A stretch of DNA of 64,000 bases from Stachybotrys elegans (taxonomy: Eukaryota; Ascomycota; Sordariomycetes; Hypocreales; Stachybotryaceae). Positions 11,291 to 22,105 of this stretch are shown piece after piece. Position 1 is the stretch's first letter. The number at the start of each line of letters is the position of its first letter. Under the pieces are notes generated by a model, which did not search any database, was not told the DNA's origin, and was given only the letters and a program-made list of their open reading frames with translations. Location: assembly GCA_020746835.1 (NCBI GenBank), contig JAGPNK010000003.1, positions 992,001 to 1,056,000 on the forward strand. Direction: 5' to 3'. Made by a program: the position numbers and the translations under genes.

Positions 11291-12667
11291 ATGAAACGAT
11301 TTGCCCAAGCATCCAGCACCTCCAAGGCGAAACGAGCAAAGCCCTCAGTACCAGACTACCACCTCACGCCCTCGGTCCGTGATAGTTCTGGCGAGGTGAT
11401 ATGGCCTGCACCGAGGCAGCAGATCCAGGCGGCCAGAGACATCATCCTGGAATGGTACAGAAGCCTTGTCATGTTGGAGGAAGAATGAAGCATTTGCTGA
11501 TGAGCATGGTCGAGAAGCGCCGCAGCAAACAAAAAGACTTTGATCGTCCCAGACAAGGACGCCGATGGTCTCACGTCCGGCGCCATCCTGCACAAGACCT
11601 TGGTGCTGCTGGGCCTCGACGAGAGTCTCATATCCGCCCATCTCCTCCGCAAAGGCAGCAACGTCCACGACGACACGGAGCGCACCGCCATGGCCTCGCA
11701 CCAGCCAGCGTACATCTTCGTCCTCGACCAAGGCTCGCGCAGATCCCCTCCGCTCATTGATGCGCCCCATAGAGCCCTCGTCATCGACCACCACCACGCC
11801 CTCAAGCACGACTTCCCCCAGGGCTCCGAGCACGTCACGGCCTGCGATTCGCCTCCCGTCGCCACGTCCTCGCTCCTCACGTACCACATATGCTACCCGC
11901 TGCACGACGGCGTTTCGCGGGCGTGCGACTGGCTGTGTGCCATGGGTACGCATGGCGATCTGGGCAACGCATTCAAGTGGGAGCCGCCGTTCCCGGATAT
12001 GAAGGCCACCTTCAAGACGTACACCAAAAAGGCCGTCAACGACGCCGTCTCGCTCATCAATGCGCCGCGCCGCACAGCCTCCTATAATGTGCCCGACGCC
12101 TGGGCAGCGCTCATGGCCGCATCGTCGCCGGCCGACCTGCTCACGAACCGCCAACTGCTGGCCGCGCGAGCGCAGGTCAACGCCGAGGTCGAGCGATGCA
12201 CGCACGCAGCGCCCAGGTTCTCCGCCGACGGCCGTATCGCTGTCTTGCGCATCCGCTCCGCCGCTCAGGTCCACCCCGTCATCGCCACGCGCTGGGCCGG
12301 CCACCTCTCCTCTGCGAAGCTCGAGGTCGTGCTCGTCGCCAACGAGGGCTACCTGCCTGGCCTCGTCAACTTCTCGTGCCGTGTGGCGCGGTGCGCAAGG
12401 TCGCGTGATCCGCCCGTCAACATCATCCAGGTGCTGAGGAGCGTGGCGGATGCAGCGCCTGATGCGACGCTGCGGGCGCGCATGGGAGAGTCGTTTGCCA
12501 GGGGCCACAAGGAGGCGAGTGGTGGTATCGTGCCCAAGGAGGAGTTTGAGGAGCTCATGGCCGTGCTGGAGGTTGGCAAGAAGACGGGTGAGGCGAGTCC
12601 GAAGAAGAGGAAAGGCGCAGCCCCTGAGCAGTCAAATACCCTCATGAACTACTTTGGAAAGAAGTGA
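11291..12667 (+). CDS. DHH-family phosphoesterase (RecJ-like) with PIP-box-like C-terminus
   Basis: Exons 11291-11454 and 11518-12667 (63-nt intron) give 437 residues. The splice joins IILE to CAAANKKTLIVPDKDADG, leading straight into DHH motif I (Asp67, Asp69, Asp71). FVLDQGS (Asp125) is motif II and VIDHHH (Asp145, His146, His147) is the namesake DHH motif. GTHGDLG follows, then a DHHA1-type substrate domain (about 250-380). Such enzymes are Mn-dependent phosphodiesterases acting on nucleic acids or small nucleotides; the exact substrate is unknown. The last residues, SNTLMNYFGKK after a basic Lys/Arg stretch, resemble a PCNA-interacting peptide. An upstream in-frame ATG at 11240 would add 17 residues rich in Arg (MLRSVIRPPLRARAG), resembling a mitochondrial presequence, so the start is uncertain. 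The gene converges with the methyltransferase, 108 bp between stops. Confidence 0.82.
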
Positions 12668-12775
12668 TGCCAAAGCCGAATCACCAGAGGCATGTGCAAG
12701 AACTCCCTGGCATGGTCATGAATCATCATTACAAGCGTGCGTCTAGTCTATCTCTACTTCTATCGTTTATCATAT

Positions 12776-13981
12776 CTATACCCATCCGATTCTAAACATC
12801 TTATAGCCGCTCTCATCACCACGTCCGATATTCTGGCGCTTCTCCAGGGCCTCAGCCTGCAGAATGCGCAGTTTTCGCCCGCTGGCGTCCTGCACACCGT
12901 CGTCGGCCGCAAACGCCGCCTCTACCGTCTCACTGATACCCTCGAATCTGCCGTTCTGGCGTACCGTGGCCACAAGCCAGAATACACCGTTAGGCTTGAG
13001 CATACGCGCTGCGCAGTCCCTCAGCCACACGGCGTGCTCTCGAGCGTAGACTACATCGGTTGCGACGAGCATGTCGGCCGGAACGTCGAGCGGCGCTTCT
13101 AGAGCAGGCGCCGACCAATCGAGAAAAGAATCCTCAATGGGCGTGCATGTCGCGGCAGGGAAGTTGGTGAGGATGTTGGCGCGCAGGTTAGCGAGGACCG
13201 CGGGGTGGTAGTCGGTCGCGATGATCTTGGCCTCTGGCATGCCGAGTTGTGGCAGCATCTTGGCTAGAACGAGACTGATGAGGCCGGTGCCGGCACCGAG
13301 CTCAACAATGCGCGGACGAGAGCCGAGGGATGCCTCGGTGAGACCGAAGCGCGCAGGCGTCTCGCACATGAGACCCGACACGACGATGGCAGCCCCCCAG
13401 CTCTGAAGTCCTACATCGTCCGGGTCCTGGGAGTTCTTGCCGGCCAGACCATCGTTCAATTCGACCTCGACGGGAGAGGGTTCACCTCCATCAGGGAGCG
13501 CTAGCGGGAAAGAGAACTTTCGAGTGTAGGTTTGCTCGTCGTCGTCGTCATCCTCGGGTGCGGTAGTAGCGTAAAAGGACTCAAGCACACAGGAAGCCTT
13601 GTCAAGGGCACGCTGCAGCTTGTCGTCCGAGTCCAAGCATGGCAAACCCTCTGCGCGGGCGAGGAAACCCGTCAACCAGCGCTCCGAGAGGTTACGCTCA
13701 AAGGCATCGTGGCGAAGACAGGCGATGTCCTGGAGGTTACCGAGCTGCTGGTCCTCCTCCTGATCCTCCTCGACGCCGGAAGCATAACCCGAATCGGCAG
13801 ACTGCGCCAGGACCTTGCTGAGAGGCTTGGGGACGTCAGCGTCCAGCTCAAAGGCCAAGGGGCAGTAGATGGCGGAGAGGCTCTGGAGGGCGGCGACAAG
13901 ATCGACGTAGGAGAGGCTGGTGAGCCGCGCCAGGGGCGGCAGGCTGCTCGAAGGAGGCAGCACGCCGTGAGCCCGCCCCAT
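12776..13981 (-). CDS. Family-16 S-adenosylmethionine methyltransferase
   Basis: A single exon encodes 401 residues. The seven-beta-strand methyltransferase core carries motif I VELGAGTG (226-233), the acidic SAM-ribose residue in ATDYHP (Asp257) and the post-II motif ATDVVYARE (Asp309). With the preceding QSWGAA signature (193-198) this matches the Methyltransf_16 group of protein lysine methyltransferases. The N-terminal 150 residues are an extra helical region with an acidic run (APEDDDDDEQ) common in fungal members. The likely substrate is a protein lysine in the cytosol or nucleus; it cannot be named. ATG 13981 is the first ATG; the frame further upstream has only non-ATG starts. Confidence 0.8.
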   Translation of the reverse strand: MGRAHGVLPPSSSLPPLARLTSLSYVDLVAALQSLSAIYCPLAFELDADVPKPLSKVLAQSADSGYASGVEEDQEEDQQLGNLQDIACLRHDAFERNLSERWLTGFLARAEGLPCLDSDDKLQRALDKASCVLESFYATTAPEDDDDDEQTYTRKFSFPLALPDGGEPSPVEVELNDGLAGKNSQDPDDVGLQSWGAAIVVSGLMCETPARFGLTEASLGSRPRIVELGAGTGLISLVLAKMLPQLGMPEAKIIATDYHPAVLANLRANILTNFPAATCTPIEDSFLDWSAPALEAPLDVPADMLVATDVVYAREHAVWLRDCAARMLKPNGVFWLVATVRQNGRFEGISETVEAAFAADDGVQDASGRKLRILQAEALEKRQNIGRGDESGYKMFRIGWV

Positions 13982-14517
13982 GTGAGATTTGCACGCTGAC
14001 AAGGAGGAGGGAGACGGCAGTGCCAGGGGGGGGGTCAAGGAGAGAAGGAGGAGGAGGGACGGAGGGGCAGGAGGGACAAGGAGGAGGGAGATGGTCTTAT
14101 CGCCATCGTGATAACGGCGGCCGTGGGTTTTTGTCAGTTGGTCATGTTAGGGGTTCAATGCTTCCGAGAGTGGGCCGCGCTACTTCAGGCAGGTAGCCTG
14201 GAAGAAGCGATGCCATCGTCGGGAAAAAAAAAAAAAAAAAAAAATCATATCCTTGGGAGTGAGATTTGGTGGCGCGCCGATCCATTTCCATCCAATCCCC
14301 CACGTGGCCCACATGTTTTTTCTTCTTCCAATTTTCCTCTCAATGGTGGGGGTTTTGTTCTAGATCAGATCTGAGATACTGCATGTCTCGGAGAATGGAT
14401 CACTAGATGTGTCTCAATGCAACCATGATGTGCATCCTTTTAGATGACATTAAAGAAAAGAAGAGAAAAAAAAAAGGCTGTCATATTTACTACTATACAA
14501 GAGGCATCACCAGCCTT
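13982..14517. other. Intergenic region with A tracts
   Basis: This separates the methyltransferase start from the end of the GH114 gene. It holds a 21-nt poly(A) run and a second A/G-rich stretch near 14455-14476, probably in the 3' flank of the GH114 gene. No gene seen. Confidence 0.5.
14224..14244. repeat. Poly(A) tract, 21 nt
   Basis: An uninterrupted run of A. No target-site duplication or coding remnant beside it suggests a retroposed copy, so a simple homopolymer is the easiest reading. Confidence 0.8.
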
Positions 14518-15515
14518 CTACTGCGGCGTCGTATACTCGTTGCCATCGCAGTACTTGACCCAGCCATCCACGTCCATGAGCTTGATGACCTTGCTGAACT
14601 CGCCCGAGCCCGCCGCGTCGCCCCTCGACGAGCAGATGCGCGCCAGGTCCTCATCAGACACATCCGGCGCGCCCTCCGGGTACTCGATGTGGAAGACGGG
14701 CTTGCCGGCGTCGGTGAAGGCGGCAAACGTCTCGCACTCCTGGTACTGGACGCACTGCTCGTTGACCGAGAAATGCACGTCGCCGAGCACCGAGCCGATG
14801 ATCTCCCCCGCGTTCTTGAGGCCGATGGACATGCCGCGCGCCTGCACCTCGCGCGAGAGGAACTTTACGAAGTCGATGGAGTCTTGGTGCGTGAGACCCA
14901 GACCGTTGTCGTTATTCTGGAGAGGGGATCTCTTCGTTAGCAAGGTGCTTTTTTCTCACTGCGTGTGTCGTGTAAGTGGGAGAGACTCACGTAGCCGTCT
15001 ACATTGTCCGGGTCGATGGCGTCGCAGCCCTTGTCCGCAGCGACCTGGATACGACGGGTCATGATGTTGCGGACATTCGTACTCGTCAGGTCCAGCCACC
15101 TCTCGTCAGGCCATCCATCCAGCTCCTTGCCCAAATCCTCGTCGTTGAAGTCATCCTTGTCATCCCGCCAGTCCTCCCAGGAGCCGGCGCTGAAGTAGCA
15201 AATCACCTTCTTGCCGGCAGCCTGCAGCATGGCAAACGTCTCCTGGTCATTGTCGAAGAGGTCGAGGTCGTAAATGTCGACGTCGGGCGTGATGTCCTCG
15301 GGGCCCTGCAGGTCGACGGCGCCCAGCAGCACGATCTGCCACGAGGCGCCCACTGCGGGCTGCCATACGTCTGCTACGGCGGCGGGCTTGATGGGCAAGG
15401 GCACGGTAAGGTACCGGGAGAGCTGCTTTATGGCATCGGGCAGCGCACTCGACTGTGCGGATCCGAGAACTGCGGCGGCCGAGACGGCGAGTAGTTTCCA
15501 GGATAGACGGCTCAT
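14518..15515 (-). CDS. Secreted GH114 glycosidase (endo-alpha-1,4-polygalactosaminidase type)
   Basis: Exons 15515-14991 and 14916-14518 (74-nt intron, gtgagt...ctccag with a gctaac branch point) give 307 residues. A signal peptide (MSRLSWKLLAVSAAAVLGSA) marks it for export. The rest is the TIM-barrel of glycoside hydrolase family 114. Diagnostic motifs are DIYDLDLFDND (80-90, carrying the presumed catalytic acids), VICYFSAGSWEDWR (104-117) and CDAIDPDNVDGY (164-175), with the splice point directly after the last. GH114 enzymes cleave alpha-1,4-galactosaminogalactan, a fungal wall and biofilm polymer, so remodelling of the fungus's own matrix or attack on other fungi is plausible. The start at 15515 is the first ATG of the frame. 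A TATATATA box lies about 150 bp upstream. Confidence 0.87.
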
Positions 15516-15665
15516 TCTGGCGCTGGGTCGAAGGTTCAAGGTTGGTGTATCTGTTGAAAAGACCGAGGCAAGAAAAACACAACGCTCAATTGCTCAACAA
15601 GACAGACAAAGCAGACTCGACAACAGGGAGTCAGCTCATGGCGGACGTGCGTCCTCACGCGCATG

Positions 15666-15673
15666 TATATATA
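15666..15673 (-). promoter_or_regulatory. TATA box of the GH114 gene
   Basis: TATATATA on the minus strand, about 150 bp before the ATG at 15515. Confidence 0.45.
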
Positions 15674-16590
15674 GCCTCCCTACTAACCCAATATCAAACC
15701 ATCGTAGGCTGAATGAAGCTACAACTAGTAAGCATGGATCAATCCTCTGGCTTTCCCTTTTTTCGTAGCCTCGAATAAAATGGCCTGAATGGGAGGATTT
15801 CCACCTGGATTAGTCGAAACCCAGCCCCCCAACCCGTAGGCTAGTGAGCCCGGAAATAGCAACAGCGGAAATGGCCATGATTCGATCACGCGTGCAGAGG
15901 CGGCTTCTTGCATTGACGTTTGAGTTGCCAAGCCCCTTTTGCTGCCGTAAGCTGCTGGCATGCAATAACGTAACAGCGCAACACCACAACGTCTCCCTCA
16001 TCGGACGGTCCGGCGAGCGCGTAGTGGGTATGTTTTGGTCTAGAGGGCCTGTTCGGTTTCGGTCAGTGCTCGGGTTGAAACCTTTTAGTAGCATCCGATG
16101 GGCGGCATCACGGGCCTCATTCTCCTTCTAGTCAGACCACACGACCATCAGACAAAATCCCACCACCTCTCACCGGGGGAGAGAAGAAAAAAAAAAGGAA
16201 AAACCCTCGCACTTCAAGCCGGAACGTGTCCTCTTCTCCAAGGTCTGGTATCATCGCAGCACCCAGCATTCTTTCCATCGGCAGTCGAGAAGCAATATAG
16301 CAGTGTCTGGGCCGCCTCAATCTATTTGACATCCCTTCCCGCTCCCTGCCGGTCAGAACCACCCAGCTTTCTCCCAAATACAGCCTGTTTGCTGTCCTTT
16401 CCAGCCAGGTCGGGTCGGGGCACACTTTGGAATTGCCTCTTCCCCAACTTTCCCCAACCTGTCCCCTGATTTTCAACACCATGGCTCGTAGTTTCATCCC
16501 CCGCATTCGTCCAATATGGAAATACGGAGCTCCAACCGTCCGATGAGGACAGCAACGCATTTACCTCTGTTTGACTTGGAACAAGTGACC
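15674..16590. other. Divergent intergenic region
   Basis: This is the rest of the promoter region shared by the GH114 gene (minus) and the KEEL-protein gene (plus). A purine-rich A tract lies near 16186-16200. No supported gene. Confidence 0.45.
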
Positions 16591-16597
16591 TATATAA
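16591..16597 (+). promoter_or_regulatory. TATA box of the KEEL-protein gene
   Basis: TATATAA lies about 155 bp upstream of the ATG at 16752. Confidence 0.45.
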
Positions 16598-16751
16598 CCT
16601 CCAAGGCGTCCAAGAGCCAAGATGCGGGTTGTGCTTGGTTCCCCAGACTCTGGACTCTAAACCCTGGCCGAAGCCATTGATAGTATCGCCGACCAAGCTT
16701 CTGATACCTGTGCTTCCTGCTTCATCTCGTCATCGCATAGCTCTGCCCATA

Positions 16752-17700
16752 ATGAAGACGTCCTCTTTCCCCGTGGCGACATTGCTGCTCGCTGGCTCCG
16801 CCAATGCCATGTTTGGCGGGAAGCCTCCGCCTCAGCCCAAGCCTCATGTTGTGGGCGACTTCCTCTGGTCTGATCCCTTCCAATTGGATTCGCTGTCCAG
16901 CTTCGAGGCCGACTGCGAGGCTGTAGCCACCATGGAAGCCTACGAATACACCCTGCACGACCTCAACAACCCCTTCCCCAAGGGTCTCGGGGCCTGGGCC
17001 GGTGGTTTGAAGACGCTGTTTGGCAACCGCGAGTACCCAGGCTCCTGGGGCGGCTGGGACCGTCATCTGTCTGACCGCAGCATTCTCCTCATGGAATACA
17101 GCAAGGTCCCTCTCCAAGTGCGCCAATGGATCGAGACTGAGGATCGTACCGGTGGTCCCGGCAAGGGTCTCTTTGGCGTCTTCGAGAAGCCCGTCGAGGA
17201 GGATGAAAAGGTCACCGAGACTGTCACTTTCCCTAGCCCGGCCAAGGTCGAGCGCGAGAAAGATGCCGACAAGGTCGTCATCTTTGCGCCAGGTGCTCTC
17301 TACCACATCCTGCCCCTATGGCCTGCAGGTACCAGTGAATGCAAGGGTATGTTACCATCTCTATGCAGGCTACTCATGTCCACTGCATCGCGTCTACACC
17401 CCCATGGCATCAAGGCTTATGGAGTCAATTAATCACTAACCTGGCATCTCAGACGCGCTGGTTGATCTGAACCGATACACGACAACGCCCGCCGCCGGCC
17501 AGGTCATTGCCTGGGTCGAGAACTCGAAGCCCGACAAGAAAGCCAAGACAATGGAGTTTGTTGTCAAGTCCCAGCTGCTCAAGAGCAAGCCCACACCACC
17601 CGAGTCTGAAGAAAAGACCGAGGCCTCACCGGAGGCAATGGCACCCGAGGTAGACGAGGAGCCCGAAGTGGTTCAAGACGAAGCCAAGGAGGAGCTGTAG
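16752..17700 (+). CDS. Unrecognised ER-luminal protein with signal peptide and KEEL tail
   Basis: Exons 16752-17346 and 17453-17700 (106-nt intron, gtatgt...ctcag, branch ctaac) join SECK to DALVDLN in frame and give 280 residues. The N-terminus (MKTSSFPVATLLLAGSANA) is a short signal peptide with an A-x-A-type cleavage site, so the chain should enter the ER. The middle is a compact aromatic-rich region (about 35-225) with LFGNREYPGSWGGWDRH and paired cysteines; I do not recognise the fold. The last ~45 residues are acidic and end in KEEL, a known variant of the KDEL/HDEL retrieval signal. Signal peptide plus acidic tail plus KEEL argues for an ER-resident luminal protein, perhaps a folding or quality-control factor; the function is inference only. 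The start is the first ATG that opens directly into the signal peptide. Confidence 0.75.
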
Positions 17701-19582
17701 ATGACCCAGCTGACAGTTCATTCTCCTGTCTTGTACCCTTTTCTTTGTTTGCGCATTCGCTTGAGTGGAAGGCGATGCCGGGAATGTTATCGGATATCTC
17801 TGTACGGAGTAGATGGCTGAAATTGATTGGGTCATCCAAACATTGCTTTTCCCATGATATGCGCCAAGCATGGCATATGCGGAAGACAGTTTGAGTGGGT
17901 TCATGGGAATTGGGTACGGCTTCTCGCTGCCGACATCTTGGCTCGTAGATACGTGTACCTGCACATGCTACCGAACGATCAGACAGATGCAAGTCAGAAT
18001 GAGGAATGCGGCAATGGAATATGGTTTGTCAGGCAGCGTTGGCATTCCATTCAGGCCGGCATGCATGCGTTTGGGCTGCACAGCTCGATACCGCCAGATA
18101 GACCGTGATGCAAGGCTGGTGCATCTCATCTCGATGTGCGACGCAAACCCCTGTCGACATGACTGAACAGGGGAGCCGGATGAACACGGTCAATGCACAA
18201 TCCGTGGGAGGGATATGGGCGATCCCCAAGGATGGAAGCCCACCGTTGGACGATGCCGTCGTGTTCGTTCGGCACAAAAGGGCTCCGCGTCATGCACCCT
18301 CGCAAGCAGGCAATGGCTGACATGGCTGCGAGAAGATGCCGACTGGTCAATTTTACTTATCATGACCATCCATCAGCACCTCGATACGGTGTGCGCAATA
18401 TTAAATGGGATGGGATGCATGCGGCGAACCATTTCGGGCACGGCATGGTCGGCCACGACGGGGACTTCAGCTGGTGCTGGTCGCCGACGCGACGATGGTC
18501 TGTCTGGGATAAAGGCCTTGCTGCCCAGCCTAAAGTCGTCTGGCGGTTCTGGGCCTCGAGTCGTGCCATGCACGTCGTCTTCACCGGCAAACAAAATGGC
18601 GGGCAGTAGTTGGAGTGGTAGTGGTGGTGGTCCTTGCTTGCTTGTGTGGGCAACTGTCTGTGCTGCATGGATGGAGCTCGGAAGTCTACCATGTCGATTG
18701 CGCAGGCATTGGCATGGGATCTGACGTCTGCTACCCAGCGACCGACGGAGCAACCACCACAACGGCCTTGCATGTTGACGTGATTCTCTGGCCGGCCGCC
18801 CCAACATCCAAGGCCTCTCTGGCGGTGAGGGCCAAACCAGACCCAAGTTGGGTACCGTGGTTCCTGGACCGAAACGAGGGCAATCAATCGTATGGAGTGA
18901 CTCACTGGCCGGCTCTGCCTTCTAGGAAATATTCCCATAGTCTGTCTGTAGCCTCCGTCGATGGAATGAGGCGGGCGGCATGGACAAGCGTAGAACAAAA
19001 AGGAAGCTGTCGTGTGCACGCGGACAGCAGAGACTGCCAGCAAACGCAGATGGAGGTGAGGAGAGTGGGAATAGTGGAGGAGCAGTGGAGGTGGTACCTG
19101 GCGCTACGAGGCGACTAGGCGACCGGGGCCCTTGCACTCGCCCCGGCACCAGCCAGCCAGCGTCGCCGCCATGGATCCAGCCACCGTCATTCCGCAAATT
19201 TTGGCACCCGGAGAGCACCCAAGGCCGCCTAAGCAGACCTCCCAAGCTCCTCTGGGCCAGCTATGCACACTGCTGTACAGAGCACTCCATGCGCTGCCAG
19301 GGAGCTTGGCCGCCCGCACATGAGCCCTGACCTCACCACCAACCAGGCCAGCTCAACCAGCCAACCGAACAGCCCAGCTGTCCAGCCTCCTCCAGCCTTT
19401 TGCATCTTACTGCTCTCTTGCTCTTGCTTTTTTTTTTTCTTCTTGCTCGTGCGCTACTGCCAGGCTTTAAACAAAACCTCATTGTTGCCGCCTCCATCTT
19501 GGCCGCCCTTCTCTCGAGGCATTGCTCTTCTCCCTCGCCATAGCGCTATCCGCATTCTATCGTCATCCCATCGCCGCCAGCC
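17701..19582. other. Intergenic region and leader
   Basis: Nearly 1.9 kb without a supported gene. Several open frames of 70-230 codons exist on both strands, but they overlap each other and have no consistent composition. From about 19320 the plus strand becomes C/T-rich, with a T tract at 19430-19440, and likely forms the promoter and leader of the gene starting at 19583. Confidence 0.45.
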
Positions 19583-22105
19583 ATGGGCAAGTTTACGTTC
19601 AAGTGGTATGTCGTGTTTTGTCTCGGGTCATCTCGCCGTCATCTACGGCACGCGCGCAATCCAGCCCAGGTCGACAAGAACAAGGACAACCGAATTGTGG
19701 AAGCTAATCACCCGCGCCGCACAGGGACAAGCCCGCTGAAGAGGTCTACGTTACCGGAACCTTCGACAACTGGACAAAGAGCGTCAAGCTCGAGAAGGAG
19801 GGCGATGTCTTCCAGAAGACGGTCGACATTGACGCCCCCGAGACCGGCAAGGTCTACTACAAGGTCGGTCATCTTTGCGTACATACATCAGCATGATTTA
19901 CACCCATCTGCCGTCACCACTTCATGATCACTCCGTCACATCGGCTTGCTTCGTTGGGCTGGCCAGGCAGCTCCCGTCGCCATTGATTTCTGCCGTCACT
20001 GCGCAGCTTGCACCGGCTTGGAGCTTTGCCAACCGGGCTGGCTGCATCGCTTTGCAATTAACCGCGCCTCCGCACCTGGTGCGCTGTCGGTATTGGTTCT
20101 CGTGCCGCCATTGCGCATCATTGCTTCCATCCCATCTTGTTCGCGCTCGCGATTGGTGGCGCCCTGCTACCGCTTGGCTCGGGCGAATTGGTCTAATCCC
20201 CACCGAGCCATCGCAAACCCATGACGCAACCTCTCCAAGCCCCGTCGCCAACCTGCCTAGTTGTCTGCGCCGCAGGCCATTGCTTCAGCGCCAGCCGCCG
20301 CACAAGGTTCCCGCTATCCTCCATCTACCGCTTTCGTGTCATCAGCCATTGGAATCCCGCCATAGGCAGTCTTTGCAATCCAGTCACGCGCATGCCGACC
20401 ACCCTTGAACCCCTCACTCAGCATCACGGCCTTTACTCCCTCTGCTTCGTCGTTCACTTATAGTACCGTCAATTGCACTACACCTCTATCCGCATGCAAT
20501 GATACTGACCATTTTCAGTTTGTCGTTGACAACAACTGGGTTGTGAGCGATTCTGCCCCCAAGGAGGCCGACGACAAGGGTAACGATAACAACTACCTGA
20601 ACGCCGCCGATCTTGCTGCTCCCGAACCCGCTGCTGCCATCATCAACAACGTCACCGCCGATTCCACCACCGCCCAGCTCGCTGGCGAACAGCCTCTCGA
20701 GGAGAAGACCGAGTCCAAGGAGCCAATGGCTACCCCCTCGGATATTCCTGGCGGGTTCCCTGCCACGCCGGCTAACGAGCTGGACAAGTTGATCAGTGTG
20801 AACCCCCTCCCCGCCGCCGATGGTGCTGTCAACCCTATCAAGCTGGCACCCGGCGAGCCTGTGCCCGAGACAGTTTCTGCTCAGGGCGTCAACGAGCACG
20901 TCAAGCTTGACAAGGAGTCTTACGAGAAGAGCGACGCTCTGGCCGGTGTCGACACGCAGCTCCCTCCCGTCACTAACGCCACAATCCCCGAATCCAGCTT
21001 GCCACTCGGTCAGGATGTGACCATCAACAGCGTTGGACCCAGCTCCACCACTGCTGCCCTGGCTGGTGAGGTCCCTCTGGAGCCCAAGGTCCCCGAGGTC
21101 GTCAAGGAGAGCCAGGAGAAGGCTGGTGTCGAGCCCGAGGCTAGCGCAGTCGCTGCTGAGGTCGAGGAGAAGGCCAAGGTTGAGTCCGAGCTGCTGGAGA
21201 AGGTACCAGAGGCACCCGCCGCTGCAGAGGGCGTTGCCGGCCAGGAGACTGGCGGCGTTGCTGCTGCTCTCGCAACCGCCCAAGAGACTGTCGCAGCCGC
21301 CCAGGAGACCGTTGCCCAGCAGGCTGCACCCGTCGTCAGCCAGGTCGTCGCTGCCGTCACCGAAGCCGCCAACAAGAACCTCCCCGACTCTGTCAAGGAG
21401 TCTCTCCCTGCCTCGGTCCAGGAGGCCCTGGCTTCCCAGACGAAGGAGGAGCAGGAGACGGTCCGCGAGGAGGTCTCACCCGAAGTGCCCGCCGAGGTCA
21501 AGGAGTCCATCGCTGCCGCTCATGAGAGCCCCGAGGCTGCTGCCAATACCGAGGCTGTCCTGGAGAAGAAGGAGGTTGAGGCTGAGCTGCTCAAGGAGGT
21601 CACGCCTGTTCCCCCTGCAGATGAAGTCAAGGCCGAGGAGCCCAAGGTCGAGGAGCCTCCCAAGATCGAGGAGCCTCCCAAGGTTGAGGAGCCCAGCCTC
21701 GGACCTGCACTGCTGGTTCACAACATTGAGACGCCCAAGATTGAGGAGCACGTTGTCGAGCCCGCCAAGGTCGAGGAGCCCGTGAAGGTTGAGGAGCCTG
21801 TCAAGGCTGAAGAGCCCAAGGTCGAGGAACCCGTGAAGGCTGAGGAGCCCAAGGCTGCTGAGCCAGTCAACGTGGAGACGACCAACCCTGCTGAGATCAA
21901 GGCCGAACCTGTCGAGACTCCCGCCAACGGGGCCAACGGGGCCAGCGCTGCCAATGGAGCCAACGGATCCAATGGTACCACCTCAGCTCCTGCTGCCACC
22001 GAAACCAAGCCTGCTGAGACGTCGGCCTCGACCTCTACGAAGAAGAAGAACCGTGTCAGCGCCTTCTTCAGCAAGATCAAGCACAAGCTGTCGGACAAGT
22101 CATAA
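19583..22105 (+). CDS. Crp1/Mdg1-like protein: AMPK-type glycogen-binding domain plus acidic repeat tail
   Basis: Exons 19583-19605, 19725-19863 and 20519-22105 give 582 residues. Residues 1-85 form an E-set/CBM48 domain of the AMPK-beta type: MGKFTFKWDKPAEEVYVTG, FDNW, KVYYKFVVDNNWVVS, then the family-typical NNYL. This arrangement matches yeast Crp1 and Mdg1, described as cruciform-DNA-binding and pheromone-signalling proteins. The remaining ~490 residues are disordered and rich in Ala, Glu, Pro, Val and Lys, with 12-18-residue degenerate repeats of KVEEP/KAEEP type at about 395-500, an Asn-Gly-Ala patch (NGANGASAANGANGSNG) and a basic amphipathic end (RVSAFFSKIKHKLSDKS). The 23-nt first exon and 655-nt second intron are unusual here. 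The intron boundaries preserve the conserved VYYK-FVVD junction, which supports the model. The role in this fungus is unknown. Confidence 0.82.

Noticed and set aside
14224..14244. Poly(A) tract as the tail of a retroposed element
   Set aside because: No upstream element body or flanking duplication is visible.
20486..21283. 265-codon minus-strand frame
   Set aside because: It is the shadow of the repeat-rich tail of the Crp1-like gene, with a low-complexity Leu/Gly/Ser translation.
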